Assembly (NCBI GenBank): GCA_029532625.1
Contig: JARFXM010000011.1
Location: forward strand, 3,733,501-3,797,500
Reading direction: 5' to 3'
DNA length: 64,000 nt
Source: Lomentospora prolificans
Lineage: Eukaryota; Ascomycota; Sordariomycetes; Microascales; Microascaceae
In this document: one piece after another, positions 31,439 through 43,899 of the stretch
Numbering within the stretch: the first letter of the stretch is position 1
Layout of the letters: each line of letters starts with the position of its first letter
Translations under genes and position numbers: made by a program
Notes under the pieces: model-generated
Database searches by the model: none
Seen by the model: only the letters and a program-made list of their open reading frames with translations
Told to the model about the DNA's origin: nothing

Positions 31439-34400
31439 ATGGATGACTTATATGACGAGTATGTCAACAAATGATGCCACTGTGATGCGCCATCCCAAGA
31501 CTAACCATCGTGTGATTTGCTAGGTTCGGTAACTTTATCGGCGAGGAGGTCGAGTCCGAGGAGGGTTCTGAACGCGGCAACGACGCCGCCAAGTACGTCT
31601 ACGATGAAGACAATGAGAGCGCAGCCGCGGGCCAAGAAGTGATGGAACTTGACGGTAAGCCTTTCCTCGAGGCGCATCTTCGTGCTGCTGCCTGGTGCGT
31701 CGGAACGAGGGGCTGATAACATGCTTAGACGAGGGTCCATCGAACGCTATAATACTACACGAAGATAAACAATATTATCCTACCGCCGAGCAGACATATG
31801 GAGCGGAAGTCGAGGCGCTTGTCGAAGAGGTGGATGCGCAACCGCTCTCAGAACCCATCATTGCGCCCGTCGAGCAAAAGAAGTTCAACATTGAGGAGGC
31901 CGACCTCCCGCCCGTATTTTTCGATAGGAACTTCATGACAAGCCTTATGAACTTCCCCGAACAGACCCGAAATATCGCGCTTGTCGGCCACTTGCACCAT
32001 GGAAAGACGGCCTTCATGGATATGCTGGTCCTCGAGACCCACGATATCACAGACCGCCTAGAGCGCAGGACGGGGAGGAAGAGGGACGAGCAGCTCCGAT
32101 ACACAGACATCAGCGTCCTTGAGAGGGAAAGAGGCCTTTCTGCCAAGGCCGCGCCCATGAGCTTAGTACTACAAAATACCAAGGGGAAGTCGCACCTCGT
32201 GAATATCCTCGATACGCCTGGGCACGTCAATTTCGTGGACGAGGTTGCGGCTGCTCTTCGTCTAGCAGATGGTGTTGCTTTGGTCGTGGATGTTCTGGAG
32301 GGAGTCCAAGTCAACACGGAGCAGATAATTAAGCACGCCGTGCTGGAAGACATCCCTATGACTTTGATACTAAACAAGATGGACCGCCTTATTCTCGAGC
32401 TTCGGCTACCGCCCAAGGAGGCGTACTTCAAGATACGGCATGTGGTTGAAGAAGTCAACGGTGTGATCGAAAAGGCTCTTCCTGGAAAGGGTGCGGCGAA
32501 GAGGGTGAGTCCTGAAAAGGGTAATGTCCTCTTTGCCTCGACCGAACTCGGCTGGTCCTTCACGCTCCCCTCCTTCGCCAAGATGTACACGGACGCTTAC
32601 GGCGGGGTTGATGTGGATGAGTTTGCAAAGAGGCTATGGGGAGATGTCTATTTCAATCCAAAGAAACGGTCTTTTACGAGGAAGGCCGTGGAACCTGGCG
32701 CGAACAGGTCCTTCCTACACTTCGTGCTCGAGCCTATCTACAAACTTTTCACCCACACTATTACCGATTCACCGGAGGATTTACGGCCCGTTCTAGAATC
32801 GTTGGGCATCATGCTTAAGCCAAGCCAGTACAAGTCCGATGCCAAGGTACTCCTCAAGCTAGCCTGCGAGCAGTTCTTTGGCCCTTCTACGGGGTTTGTC
32901 GACATGATTGTCAGGCATATTCCCTCCCCTGTCGAATCGGCCGAGAGATACCTTCAGAAATACTATACTGGGCCTCTTGACAGCAAGGTTGCCGCTTCTA
33001 TGGCCGCGTGCGATCAAGACGGGCCCCTCGTCGTCCATATCAGCAAGCTTTTCAACACGGCTGATGCGAAGCGCTTCTATTCGTTTGGTAGAGTTCTCAG
33101 CGGTACGGCACGGCCCGGCTCGCAGGTTCGCGTTCTCGGCGAAGGCTACTCGATAGATGACGAGGAAGACATGGTCCTTGCGACGTTGGACGACGTATAT
33201 ATCGCCAACACGAGGTACAACATTCCTACGGATGGTATCCCCGCAGGACAGTGGGTTTTGATTAGCGGCGTGGATAACTCGATCGTCAAGACGGCGACCT
33301 TGGTTCCGCCTAAGCTCGAGGATGACGAGGACGCATACATCTTCAAACCCATCACACACTTCACGCAATCGGTAGTAAAGGTGGCAGTTGAGCCCGTGAA
33401 CCCTTCAGAACTACCCAAGATGCTGGACGGATTAAGAAAGATCAAGAAGAGTTATCCCCTGGTTGACACCAGGGTTGAAGACTCGGGAGAACACGTTATC
33501 GTGGGCACGGGAGAGCTGTACATGGATTGCGTGCTACACGATCTGAGGAAGCTCTACTCCGACATGGAGGTCAAAGTGTCGGACCCTGTGACGGGATTCT
33601 GCGAGACGGTAGTGGAGCAGTCGATGACGAAATGCTTGGGTGTCTCGCCAAACAAGAAGAACAGAATTACCATGATTGCAGAGCCTCTCGACGACGGCAT
33701 TTCGCGCGATATCGAGAGCGGCGCTGTGAAGATCAAGGACCCCATCAGGAAAACGGCAGACTTTTTCGAGACCAATTACGGCTGGGACAAACTAGCTGCA
33801 CGTAGCATTTGGGCTTTCGGTCCGGACGAGCTTGGGACGAGTATCTTGCAGGACGACACCCTGCCCGGTGAGGTATGTTGGAGAAGCCGGCCACAAGTCG
33901 GGCCGAATATTTTCGGTTTGGCTAAAAGAGCGGTCGAGATATATTCTAACACTACGCACAGGTGGACAAGAAGATCTTGAGGCTAGTCAGGCAACCCATC
34001 ACACAAGGGTTTAGCTGGGCTACGAGAGAAGGGCCGCTTACGGAGGAGCGTAAGTTTTTACAATGTCTACAATCGGCCGCACCCCGGGCTCTACAGTAGA
34101 GGGGTATGTCAGCTAACTCGTAGGTGCACACAACAGCGATCCGCAACACCAAGTTCAGGATCACGGACGTTACGCTAGCATCCGAGGCCATCGTCCGCGG
34201 AGGCAGTCAGATCATTCCAACGGCGCGACGCACGTGTTATTCGTCCTTCCTCTTGGCGTCCCCTCGGTTGATGGAACCGATGTACCAGGTATCAGTTACG
34301 TGCCTCGACAGCTACACGACGGAAGTTTACACGTGTCTCGCGCGACGGCGAGGTCACGTCTTGACGGAAGGGCAGATTGCCGGCACTCCGCTCAGCCGGG

Positions 34401-34702
34401 TCAATGGCCTCATCCCCGTCATCGACAGCTTCGGGTTCGAGACGGACCTCCGGATCAAGACGCAGGGCGCGGCCATGGTCAGCCTGCTCTTTGACAACTG
34501 GAGCATCGTCCCCGGCGATCCGCTCGACAAGACGGTGGTTGTGAGGCCGCTGCAGGCTGCGAGCGTACAGGCTACGGCGAGGGACTTCATGCTCAAGACG
34601 AGGAGGAGGAAGGGCTTGAGCGATGACGTGTCCGTTGCGACGTTCCTGGAGCCGGAACAGTATAGCCAACTCAAGGAGAACGGATTACTAGACCAAGTAT
34701 AA
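31439..34702 (+). CDS. SNU114: Snu114/EFTUD2, U5 snRNP GTPase
   Basis: Five exons (31439-31458, 31524-31654, 31729-33872, 33962-34049, 34137-34702), 982 aa. Snu114 is the EF-2-like GTPase of the spliceosomal U5 snRNP and, with Prp8, controls Brr2 during spliceosome activation and disassembly. The start MDDLYDEFGNFIGEEVESEE and the acidic N-terminal region distinguish it from EF-2. GTPase motifs: GHLHHGKT (137-144), DTPGH (212-216) and NKMD (266-269). Domains II-V follow in EF-2 order, with FCETVVEQSMTKCLGVSPNK in domain IV and a C-terminus ending EPEQYSQLKENGLLDQV. All introns are GT-AG. The last acceptor is the second of two nearby AGs, chosen because it restores PIRNTKFRITDV. The length matches the family (human about 970 aa). 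Confidence 0.96.
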
Positions 34703-34900
34703 GTGTGTGTTATGCGTCCCTCCAGGAGAGAATGGGATTAATGACGGGTGATCTTTTCTTCTTTTGTTGAATGGTATGGCCGAGGCAAAAGGAGAGGACG
34801 GGAAGGGAGGGTGTCGGTATTGTGAAATAGGGAAACAGGCCACGGTGTTTCCCGTTCATCTTGGACATGGTAAAGCTGTTGTAGTAAGAAAGGGGAAAAA

Positions 34901-34924
34901 AAACAAACAAACAAACAAACAAAC
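34901..34924. repeat. Microsatellite (AAAC)6
   Basis: Six perfect copies of AAAC directly after an A-rich run, about 200 bp past the SNU114 stop. Confidence 0.9.
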
Positions 34925-35414
34925 GAAAGCAGAAAGAAACCTCACAGGACGGTGTCATCGCCGTCAAAAAGTTTTGCAAGTGAGCCGGCGCCAAACCCGG
35001 GCGCCAATATCCTGCTGCTGCAAGCCGAACACGACAGGAGGGCGGCAGAGATCTCAAGACGGTAAAGGGAGGGCGACATTGAAGGATGGATACCCAATGC
35101 AGGGACCTCTTTCCTACCTGTACGGGGTAGTGGGCGGAGGAAGAAGAAGAAGGAGAAGAAGAAGAGCGAGGGCAAGGAAGGAAAGCAAAGAAAAGGGAAA
35201 AGAAGGCCCGCTCCCCAAAAGTGTAAGTGACGGGTGTGCTGGAAATGCCGGCCAGGGCAGGGCAGAGGCGCATATCATGGGCTCAATCTCCACGATGCAA
35301 GGTGTAGAGTTGCAGCGACAATTCGCGCCGGCAGTATTAGTGGATTGCAATGTCATGCGAGGGCTGTGGAACCCATGTCCAGAATCGGGACCGACGAAGA
35401 GACAAACGAGAGCG

Positions 35415-35415
35415 C

Positions 35416-35448
<33 letters not shown>

Positions 35449-35495
35449 CGTGTGTGCGTGTGTATAGTGTAGTGTGTGCGTGCGTGCGTGCGTGG
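35415..35495. repeat. TG/TGCG microsatellite
   Basis: A perfect TG run of 12 units (35425-35448) followed by interrupted TGTGCG and TGCG units. Alternating purine-pyrimidine sequence of this kind can adopt Z-DNA; that is general knowledge, not shown here. Confidence 0.9.
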
Positions 35496-36789
35496 CCTCA
35501 GATCTATCTAGACCCAGGCCAAGGCAATAGTGCAACCATAATTTCCATGTCCTCTTTCTTTTCCATGTCCTTTTTCTTTCCTCTTTCCCCCCCGGGGGCC
35601 ACCCATGCAATTGCATCCATAATATGGGCTCTCAGAACCCGCCCGCCCCCCTTACACTATCTACGAAGTATCTACACTTCGTGTTGGGCGCTCTCCTTGG
35701 ATCCTTCTTCCAAGGCACGAATGGGCACCAAGCGTGTCGATCTACGACGTCAACGCTCGCCTTAGCTTAGGACAGCCGGGGCCAGGAGTGGACTGTAATC
35801 CGGGGTGTAGCTTCGAAGTGCGGTGTGGACAGAGACAAGGAGAGGCACAGACAGAAAGGGATGCTCCTCTGGCCGGTGGCCATTACGGATAGAATCCCGA
35901 GATATGGCTTGTCAAGTTGCAACCTCGACTCGGACAACACGACACGACACGAGGGGATCGACAGAGGAAGGATGACCCGACCCAGTTATGACGCCGCCTT
36001 GGAAACCTTCTCTCCCGACCACCTACCACATTGCATATCGACCCTTTTCTCTTTTCTCTCCTTGTCTTTTCCCTGGTCCCAGGGAAGAATCTTACCCAGC
36101 GGGAGCCACGGCAGATGAGAGATCCGCTTGCCTTGCCTTCCCCGAGGACCCGGTGTGGAGCGGTGATGCTACCTGTTCAGCCGGATATGATACTGATGCG
36201 AGAATACCTTAGCCAGCTGTCCAGCCTAATCCCTGCTACTCGTATTCCGCTGTCTTTCCGCCCACATCCGTCGTGCACTATTGAGGCTTTTCGAATACGT
36301 GTTTGTAAGTGGGCTCGAATATTCTTCTTCTCAATGGCAGCCATGTCCCTTTGTTAGCTCTTATGCTTTCTTCTTTGCCCTACCTATTTCTTCCATCGTG
36401 TACCTTTGTCCTTTCACTATCATTCTTTTATTTTTTTTTTCTCTCTCTCTCCTCCCTTTCTCTAATCTGCTCGTAAGACCACGATACCGAACTATTGAAG
36501 ACGCCGTCCTACACTACGGATGCTCGCCAAGGAAGCTTCTGGGCGCAGAATGACACTCTACGCGATACAATTCGGCTGGAATCCCCAGTTCATCCCCGGA
36601 CCTTGTCTTTGCTGCCGGGGTCATCGTGGGAAACATTGCTGCCGAAGAAAAGAGAACAGATGGACTAAAAGCGGACCTTGGATGTATGTATTGTCTAGAT
36701 GTTCGGATCCGAGACCTCTGAATTCTTCCAAGATCATGACGCCGACCCGCCCACTCACGCCCCCTTCCCTTCCCTTCCCTTGCCTTTCC

Positions 36790-36820
36790 TGGTCCCTGGT
36801 CCCTGGTCCCTGGTCCCTGG
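36790..36820. repeat. 7-bp tandem repeat TGGTCCC x4.4
   Basis: Four perfect copies of TGGTCCC plus a partial fifth, preceded by TTCCC repeats at 36765-36779. Confidence 0.9.
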
Positions 36821-36891
36821 GATAGCAAAAGAAATGTGGAGAAGTGCAAGAAGGGAAATAAAAGCATTAAATCAATATTCAATATCCGCAC

Positions 36892-36918
36892 ATGCTTCCC
36901 ATGCTTCCCATGCTTCCC
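36892..36918. repeat. 9-bp tandem repeat ATGCTTCCC x3
   Basis: Three perfect head-to-tail copies of ATGCTTCCC. Confidence 0.9.
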
Positions 36919-37350
36919 AGGCTTTCCGGAATTAATCTAGAAGCAACTTAATTACACGCAATAATAAGACCCAGATGAGTTCGAGGCCAGGGTTTTGGGT
37001 GGATGCGTCTCATCTCCAGCTCAGGGATCGACGATCAATGACGGAGTTCTTGGGAGAATGGCTGGGCACCCAGGAAACTGGAAGTGGGGAGAGGAAAGAT
37101 TCGACGTCCATTGACGAGATTGAAATCTCTGATGGCAGGAAAAGCCAGCCGTGGATCCAGGCTCTCTGCTACGTAACGTCAAATAGATAGAGAAAGGCTT
37201 CATTTCCCAATTCTCGGCTTGTCGTCGCCTGGCTGCTGGCTCTTGCGCAGAAAGCCACCATCAACCCATCTCTCTCAGCCTGGCTGGCTAACCAGCAATG
37301 ACTTGGCATGTAACGGCATTTTAGAGTCGTCGTTCGGGCTCGACCACACC

Positions 37351-37380
37351 CTGTCGTGTCCTGTCATGTCCTGTCGTGTC
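37351..37380. repeat. 10-bp tandem repeat CTGTCGTGTC x3
   Basis: Three copies, the middle one with a single G-to-A difference (CTGTCATGTC). Confidence 0.85.
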
Positions 37381-37570
37381 TGTGCCGTCTCCTGTGATGC
37401 ACTTAATGCGCACCTCTCTCCCCAACCCTCCGTCTTGGAAAAATAACGAAAATATAAATGACCCAAGAAACAGCAAAGGCTATACCGAGCCTCGTAATGC
37501 CAGGCCTGGCCCTTTTCCACGTGGAGCGTCGCATTTTCCCTCCTTAATTCTTCTCTGTGCTCTCTCTCTC

Positions 37571-37591
37571 AAAAAAAAAAAAAAAAAAAAA
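37571..37591. repeat. Poly-A tract (21 bp)
   Basis: Twenty-one consecutive A on the plus strand, preceded by a short TC run. It lies far from any annotated 3' end. A retroposed cDNA tail is possible but no recognisable body is attached. Confidence 0.85.
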
Positions 37592-37898
37592 TAAAAATTT
37601 CCCGGAAACAATCAAAGGCGTCGCCAGTATCAATATCATGCCAAAGATCCAACTTTTTCTCTTTTGACCCAGGACTTATTCGATTCCCGGCGCGCAGCTT
37701 CTCTCATAACACCCCCCCCCCCGGGGCGCCGGGTTTCCGCTCTCGCTGTTACCCTTTCATGAATAATACGAAGAAAGGCAACGAAGCTAGGGCGAATGCG
37801 CGCTTCGGGAAATCGGACACTTGACGCTCTTCCCCCTCGAAGTTGGATGGTCTTTTGCAGCTCGCCGGCTCGCCATCCGGCTGCCTTCTTCATGATTG

Positions 37899-37900
<2 letters not shown>

Positions 37901-37928
<28 letters not shown>
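37901..37928. repeat. Microsatellite (TC)14
   Basis: Fourteen perfect TC units. Confidence 0.9.
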
Positions 37929-37934
<6 letters not shown>

Positions 37935-39068
37935 ACCTACTCCGTTTATACCTCTGAGCGCACAGTCATTTTTGCTGCGCTAGGGATTTGCGGATCTTCG
38001 AGGCGAGGGGCGAGTAGCCTATGCAATTACATACGCGGATCGTGTGAATCGACACTTGGCAGTTCCCAGGATAGTGCAACATCACAAGGGGCGCTGCCAT
38101 CTCTCCACGAATATTCAATGCTTGATTTCTAGCGCGAATCGAATCCAGGGGCTACTGTGCATGCAGTAGCTCGGCTTTACCCTCTTCTCTTCTTCCCTCA
38201 ACTTATAACACCAATGGCATCATAATACCGTTCTGACCGGTGCTGCATGCCATGCTGTCGGGGCCACCGGGAAAATCATCTCCCGTCCGAGAGCAATCCC
38301 TGTGAATCCCCAATCTGCGGCCTCGATCTAACTCGTGCGGATCCAGCGTGGAAGCACGTACCGCCGCGCCCAGCTCGCCCAGCCCTCTTGGAGTAAACTA
38401 CACCGTACACACCGTACGAATAAGCTAATAGATGGGAAGATGGGTGGGAGCAGAGGGAAAGAGAAAAAAAAAAGGAAAAAAAAAGAGCGAGTCTTGTGCA
38501 AAGAGTTGTTCAATGCTACCCTGTTAAGTCGTCTCCTGGCCCCGGTGGCTAGCCTATCCTCTTCATCCCATGTTTTTCTCCTTCTACGTCCCGGAATCCC
38601 TTGATCCACCCTACCATACACTAGACCAGAAAGGAAAGAGCGTTCTATATCACCATCCCTGGTATGCAACCAAAAAGGTGGACTTCTATTAGCTGTGTTG
38701 CCATGTCATCCCTAAAGAGGCCAGATGCAGCGTGATGGACGGGAAGGCAGGTGTTAATGTCAGGTACTCAAAACCATCCGATCCCAGCGCCTCACGCTGG
38801 GTTCGCAACTTGCCCCCGGCTGAGGCTAGGCTTCTTCTTGTCGGGATACTCGGCCATACGTCTATATTTCCGTGGCATTCCGCATTTGACCGCAGATCGC
38901 CGTTTCTCAGGCCCGAAACCTTTGCTTCCATTTCTCCACCTCTCTCTCGTCTACTTTGTAAGCATCGATGCCGGCTGGGGCCACTCCAGCTCAGTGAATA
39001 TCAGAGCATTCATAAACATGATACAAAAAGTGGAGGCCAAATTCATCTCATAGAATCATGATTCGTGT

Positions 39069-40008
39069 TCATGTGCAGGTTGACAACATGGAATCAAGCA
39101 TCCTTTTGAGATCCTGGTTCTCGAGCGCTGCCGCCACACGCTCCTTGTCGGCCAGCTGCTTGTTGACCTGTTCATCCTGGGAGTGAGTGTTCTCCTTGAC
39201 CCGCACGTCCACCCTGTAGTTGGGCGGCAACGCTTGCTCCAGCCGGACCCTCACTCCGAGACCAATGATCGTGGCAAGGGAGCAGTGGGTGATGGTAGGT
39301 GTGATCTCCACTAGGACACTTACGAGAGCATTAGGGTCTGAGAGGGGCGCGGACGATGGGGAAGGGGTAATGTGGATATCTGGAAGATTCACGACCGCAA
39401 GTTGGCCTAGTGACAAAGGGTGCTCTGGATCTGATATCGTCGAGATGAGATCTATGAAACATCAGTTGTGTGATCTTCAACTAGGGTCTGGCCATCATTG
39501 AGGGGGATAGACAAATGAAAAAGGCAGATCTCCCGCATGCATTACATTATCCTCGAATGCATCTCTGCCAGCCATGCACGCGTCCTTGATACATTGTCAA
39601 GGGCGATGCCGCATGCTTGTGATGCTCACGATGCAGGCGTCAAGCGGTGAATAACAGGGATTGTGGGTGGACAGATTCGAGGAGTCGAGAACCAAAAAGT
39701 AAAAGTCCGAGATGGAGAATTATCTTACCGTAGATTTCCTGCTCATCAATTGGCTCTTCCACGAACTCGTCGTCGCTGAACCCCTGCTCGCCTGCCCCAC
39801 TCCACTCGTCAAACGTGCTGCTGTTCTCGTCATCAGAGGACGACGCCGACGACAAAGAGAGCGACGATGCCGACAGGTAGGCGGGGGGCGAGAAGACGAG
39901 GCTGGTGTACTTGGTGCCCGGCCCAGTTAGGGCAACCTTTTTTTTGGTCTGCCTTGTTGGTAGCTGCGATGCATTGAGAATCGTCGGGTTGGCGTTGTCC
40001 TTGTCCAT
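39069..40008 (-). CDS. CIA2: Cia2/MIP18-family cytosolic iron-sulfur assembly factor
   Basis: Two exons, complement(39069-39451, 39729-40008), 220 aa. Cia2 is part of the CIA targeting complex that delivers Fe-S clusters to cytosolic and nuclear proteins such as DNA polymerases and helicases. The C-terminal half is a DUF59/MIP18 domain: DLISTISDPEHPLSLGQLAV, then ITPTITHCSLATIIGLGVRV, which holds the conserved reactive Cys (Cys150), and LPPNYRVDVRVKENTHS. The N-terminal half is a Ser/Asp-rich acidic segment leading into DEFVEEPIDEQEIY, the usual linker to the domain. The single intron (277 bp, GTAAGA...TAG) splits an Asp codon between EIY and LIST. It is the longest intron in a recognised gene here. 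Its start faces the 10.3 kb gene-free interval; a TGACGTGA CRE-like site lies near 40236. Confidence 0.93.
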
Positions 40009-41080
40009 GGCTGTTCCTTGCTCGTGCTGCCCCTCTTTGTGACTCCTGTTTTAACTTTGCTTTCCTTTTCGGCCCTTACTACCCTTACTTCTGTTTCCTT
40101 CTCGTCTCGGAACTGCTCGGCTGCTCGGATCTAAACAGAGTCCAAGGGAGGAATGCAAGGACAAGCCCCGAGTCAGAGCCCGGGTTACAAATCCTGAAAT
40201 CTGTGCGGCCGACAGGTGAGGGCAATGAGGTCAGCCGTGACGTGAGTTACCGAGATGGTGCCGAGAGCCTCTTGGTTGTGGCGTGGATCACGGAAAGTTG
40301 GTCTGCGTGCTTCGTGCGCGTAGCCTCGCTAGATTGAGGGGAAGCTGGGGTAATAGTGCTAATACGGAGTAGTGTTGCTGCAAAAGTGTATGAAGATGGA
40401 AGGAGGTGTAATGTGACGACAGTGAGGGACGCATGTCTCAACTGAGCTATCTACAAGTTTGGAAGGAAAGAGGCACCCCATCGACGACTGGACTTAAAGA
40501 CGGTTGGATTTCTGAAGGAGGCTGCTGGCTGACTGTAACGTACGTGTACCAGTACAAGGGTTGCTCAAACCTGTGTAGAGTGGAAGGGCTTTCTCCTCCA
40601 GGGCCAGCTGTCTACTAGTACTTTTCCACGCTATTAAATTGATCACTGACCCGAAGCCAGGCGTATGGAGCGCTGCATCAACGCTAAATTCTCTCGGCAG
40701 GTTCTAAGCTGGCTCAGGTGTTTATCCAACAACACTAGAAGCTACTAGTAGGTCTTGCCTGGCCAGCACTCCATACTGAAAAGAGTTGTGGGGGATGTCT
40801 TAAAGAGTACAAGGTAAGTAGTACAACCTGATGACGTGGACTTGGAATACATATCGGTGGCGCACTGTGGCTCAATCTCTTCAGGGTGTATTGGAGGGGT
40901 CATCGCAAAGACATCAGTGGCGCCTCACCTTTTACACCCCTCGTCCCCTGTCCCTCGTCCCCTAGCATGCACGAGGAGCTGGTAATATTTTATGCTTGCT
41001 CAGCTTGGAGAAAGGAACGACCTCGCTCGCGATTCACTCTGTCGGGCTGGCCATTGGGATTCAGTGCAGGTCTGGATACA

Positions 41081-41106
41081 TGACGAGTCATTGCCAAGAC
41101 TCGTCA
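41081..41106. repeat. Inverted repeat TGACGAGTC...GACTCGTCA
   Basis: Nine-base perfect arms with an 8-base spacer, followed about 90 bp later by a further TGACTCG word (about 41189-41195). The arms resemble bZIP (AP-1/CPC1-like) half-sites; function is unproven. Confidence 0.5.
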
Positions 41107-43899
41107 ATGACATAATTTCCCACCAGATTCGCTTTTCGCCAACGTCACAAGCGGAACAATAAAAACTATGAGAAACAATGTCTCAATGACTCGTGGCAAT
41201 ACCGGCCTTGCCCGTCTCATTCCAGCCGAGCCTCGATTAATATCTGACTTCCGCCCTGCGCAGCCTCAATCTCCCAGAAATCGATGCTTGAATTTGCCCC
41301 ATTGTCTTTAATTTTCTCTAATTGCAACCATCCGTGCCCGGGAAGGCTTCTGGAAGGAGCACAGGTACAATCGGGCCCCCACATGTCAAAATCCGTTTCC
41401 TCCTAGGATTGTGGTCTGCAATATTACCACCTACCAAACTATGAACCACCTTCCCGGGAAAGGGGTGGTGGCCTGGCCTTGCTTCCTGTCCCGCGCTCTC
41501 GCCAACCATGATGCCTGGAATTTCCCAGCAGTTTGGACAGCTCATCACTGGAGAGGTCGAGGCGTTATCAGAATAGGCTCGATCGCCGACACCCCCGACG
41601 GCGAGAACTTCTTCAAATGGTTAACGGCAAACCGAAGACGTACACAGAGCGGGGGTGTGCACTTGCACCCCATGCCTGGGTCCGGATCTACAGATCAGCC
41701 CGTCCGACGTCAAAGGAAAAAAAAAAAAACAAGATCTATGATGAGTAGCCGCAGGGCGATGGTGACATGCTGCCAGCAGGGGAACGCATCTCGTACCTGA
41801 CTAGGGAGGTATCAAGAAGAACACGAGGAACACGATGTCTCCCAGGATAAAAACGGAATTTAGACGCGCGTAGACGCAAATCAGGCAACGGGACTCGTGT
41901 CCCTGGGGTCCCTGGGCCTGGTTATTAAAGCAACGGAAGCAGGTTCTGTTGGCATGAACAGGCTGACTGCGCACGACGGGTTCGATGGAGTTGGTAGCCA
42001 AGTGGAGTGTCCACGCCAGTATCAATATGCCATGACGCTCTTCGACTTAATATCAAAGCCGTGATATATGGTAATGGGCTGAGACCATGTACCACCAGGG
42101 AATAATACCCTCGGCCATCTCCACGGATAATAATAGAGGGAGAAATAACGCTCAAGCGTGCCGCTACTTTTTAGAAGACGCTGCCAGAAAAGGTCGCCAC
42201 AGTGGGTAATCTTACAGCTGGCCTGGCGCCTCACATAGCCCCAGCCTCAACCACTATAACCTGTTCTTAGGGCGCGGCCAATTTATCGGGAACTGAAATC
42301 TCAGGGCGGCTGAAATTGTTTGATGGGGCCATGATTAGTCTTCCCGGGTCATGAGATCACAACTCGACAAGCGGACATTCCTGCATTATCAGCTTAATCT
42401 GCGTTCGATGCTGAGCAGGACCCAAAATTCTTCCTCGACATACTTGTAAGTCGGGTACCCCGATGACGAGAGACTTGGGTTTAAACATTCCGCAAATGTT
42501 CTGTCTCCAGGGCTGTTTCTGTCTTCTGCCATGCCGGCTGTTGGTTGATAGTCTTGATGCTTGAGGATAATGTGGGGTCCCACAGAGACCTCAACCCTGG
42601 CATTGTGTACAAGTAATTGGCGACAGCCATTGCATCAAGGCCAGTTGTAGCTCAGTGTTGAAAGCACCCTGACGGTTTCCGTTGTGCTGCGAAGATGCTG
42701 TCAGTTGCCGGATTGGTGCCAGGCACTACGGGTGCTAGCGCTGCAACTTGCAGCCAGCCAGCCAGCTAGTACTTTGTCCAAAGATGTATACGATGTAGGG
42801 GCTGGTTTGGCTTGGAGTTGGCTCGAGGCCAACGCCTGTGCTGGACCCTCGGCAATTGGTTGCATGATGATGGGGAATGGGCAAGAAAAATGGTCCCAGT
42901 TTTTGCATGTGAATGCAGTCAACGACCCAGGTTCTACGCACAGTGAATGCGACGGTGTCCTGCGAGACGCCCATGCCCCGAAATAAAGGCCCGAGGGAAT
43001 AACCATGGCCATGGACTTGCAGCACCCAGTACCAGAGGAGTCCAGGGCTAACCCGCCCGAGATTATAGCTCGTTGGTGGGTATCCTTCGATAATTATTGA
43101 CCAGTACCTCCTTTGGATTTGTGACTGTCTAGTATCTTGGCAAGACTCCGAGCGGCTCCGCCTGATAGCTAGCTAGCTGCAAAGCTCGGTGCGGTCCTTC
43201 CTCCTAATGTCGTCTGGCCCTGTAAATTGCATAGTTTAGAGGAGGGACTATGGAGTAGAGGCAAAGGGGCCTTCTAGCTCCGTCTCGTGCGTCGAGCTCC
43301 AATATCCGGGCAACAATTCCAAACACAGTGTGTTTAAAGTTCGGAGACACTCGCGATTCGCGGATTCACGGGGGAAGAGGGGAGAGCAAGAGAATTGACG
43401 CCTCTTGCTGTCAGCGGGTGCACGCATCAGTATAATTGACTGTTTGGAGCTGGCAGAAAGGTGGGGGAATGGAGGCACGATGCTGGCCACGACAAGACTC
43501 GTCAAGGGCCAGCTCTTATTCTATGCATGTACCTCGAAAAAAAGTAGTGAGGTGCTGCTTGAAGGGCCCTGCCTGGCCAGTCATATCCTGCCGCTGTCCG
43601 TCCTTTTGCGCGAGGAAGCAACGCCACCTATCAATCAAGTCCTCTAGCTCATTCCTTGTACGTCCACCGTCCTGTATGTATTTTTTCTCAGCGGTCCCAG
43701 GGGGTGCAAGGTAAGCTGCACCCAGAAAACCCTCAAATGTAACCCTGCACATTCGACCAGTTGGTGCCCCCGGTTTCCTTCTTGGGTGTCCCATCTGCCG
43801 GCAAGAAGGCCGCCCCATCATTACCTTCCTTGCCGGGTCCGTCCGTCTACTGGTAGCGCAAAAATTAGCATGCGCGAATCCTGGCCCTTGCTGCACCCA

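Larger units (their letters stand above)
34703..39068. other. 4.4 kb convergent spacer rich in simple and tandem repeats, no gene found
   Basis: It lies between the 3' ends of SNU114 and CIA2, so no known promoter is needed here. It holds AAAC, TG/TGCG, TC, poly-A and poly-C runs and three short tandem arrays (listed separately). The longest frame, about 333 codons at 34764-35765, is low-complexity (Lys/Arg then Val-Cys repeats from the TG run), starts with TTG and is not a credible protein. Confidence 0.6.

Noticed and set aside
34764..35765. 333-codon plus-strand frame after SNU114
   Set aside because: Starts with TTG, translates a TG microsatellite into Val-Cys repeats and is lysine-rich low complexity; not a plausible gene.
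38138..38156. TCGAATCC-like word resembling a tRNA B-box
   Set aside because: Lacks the preceding GGT and no acceptor stem, D-arm or anticodon arm can be drawn around it.
42684..42986. Possible small secreted protein with a hydrophobic N-terminus
   Set aside because: The frame begins with a non-ATG codon and no spliced ATG exon could be found; the hydrophobic start appears accidental.
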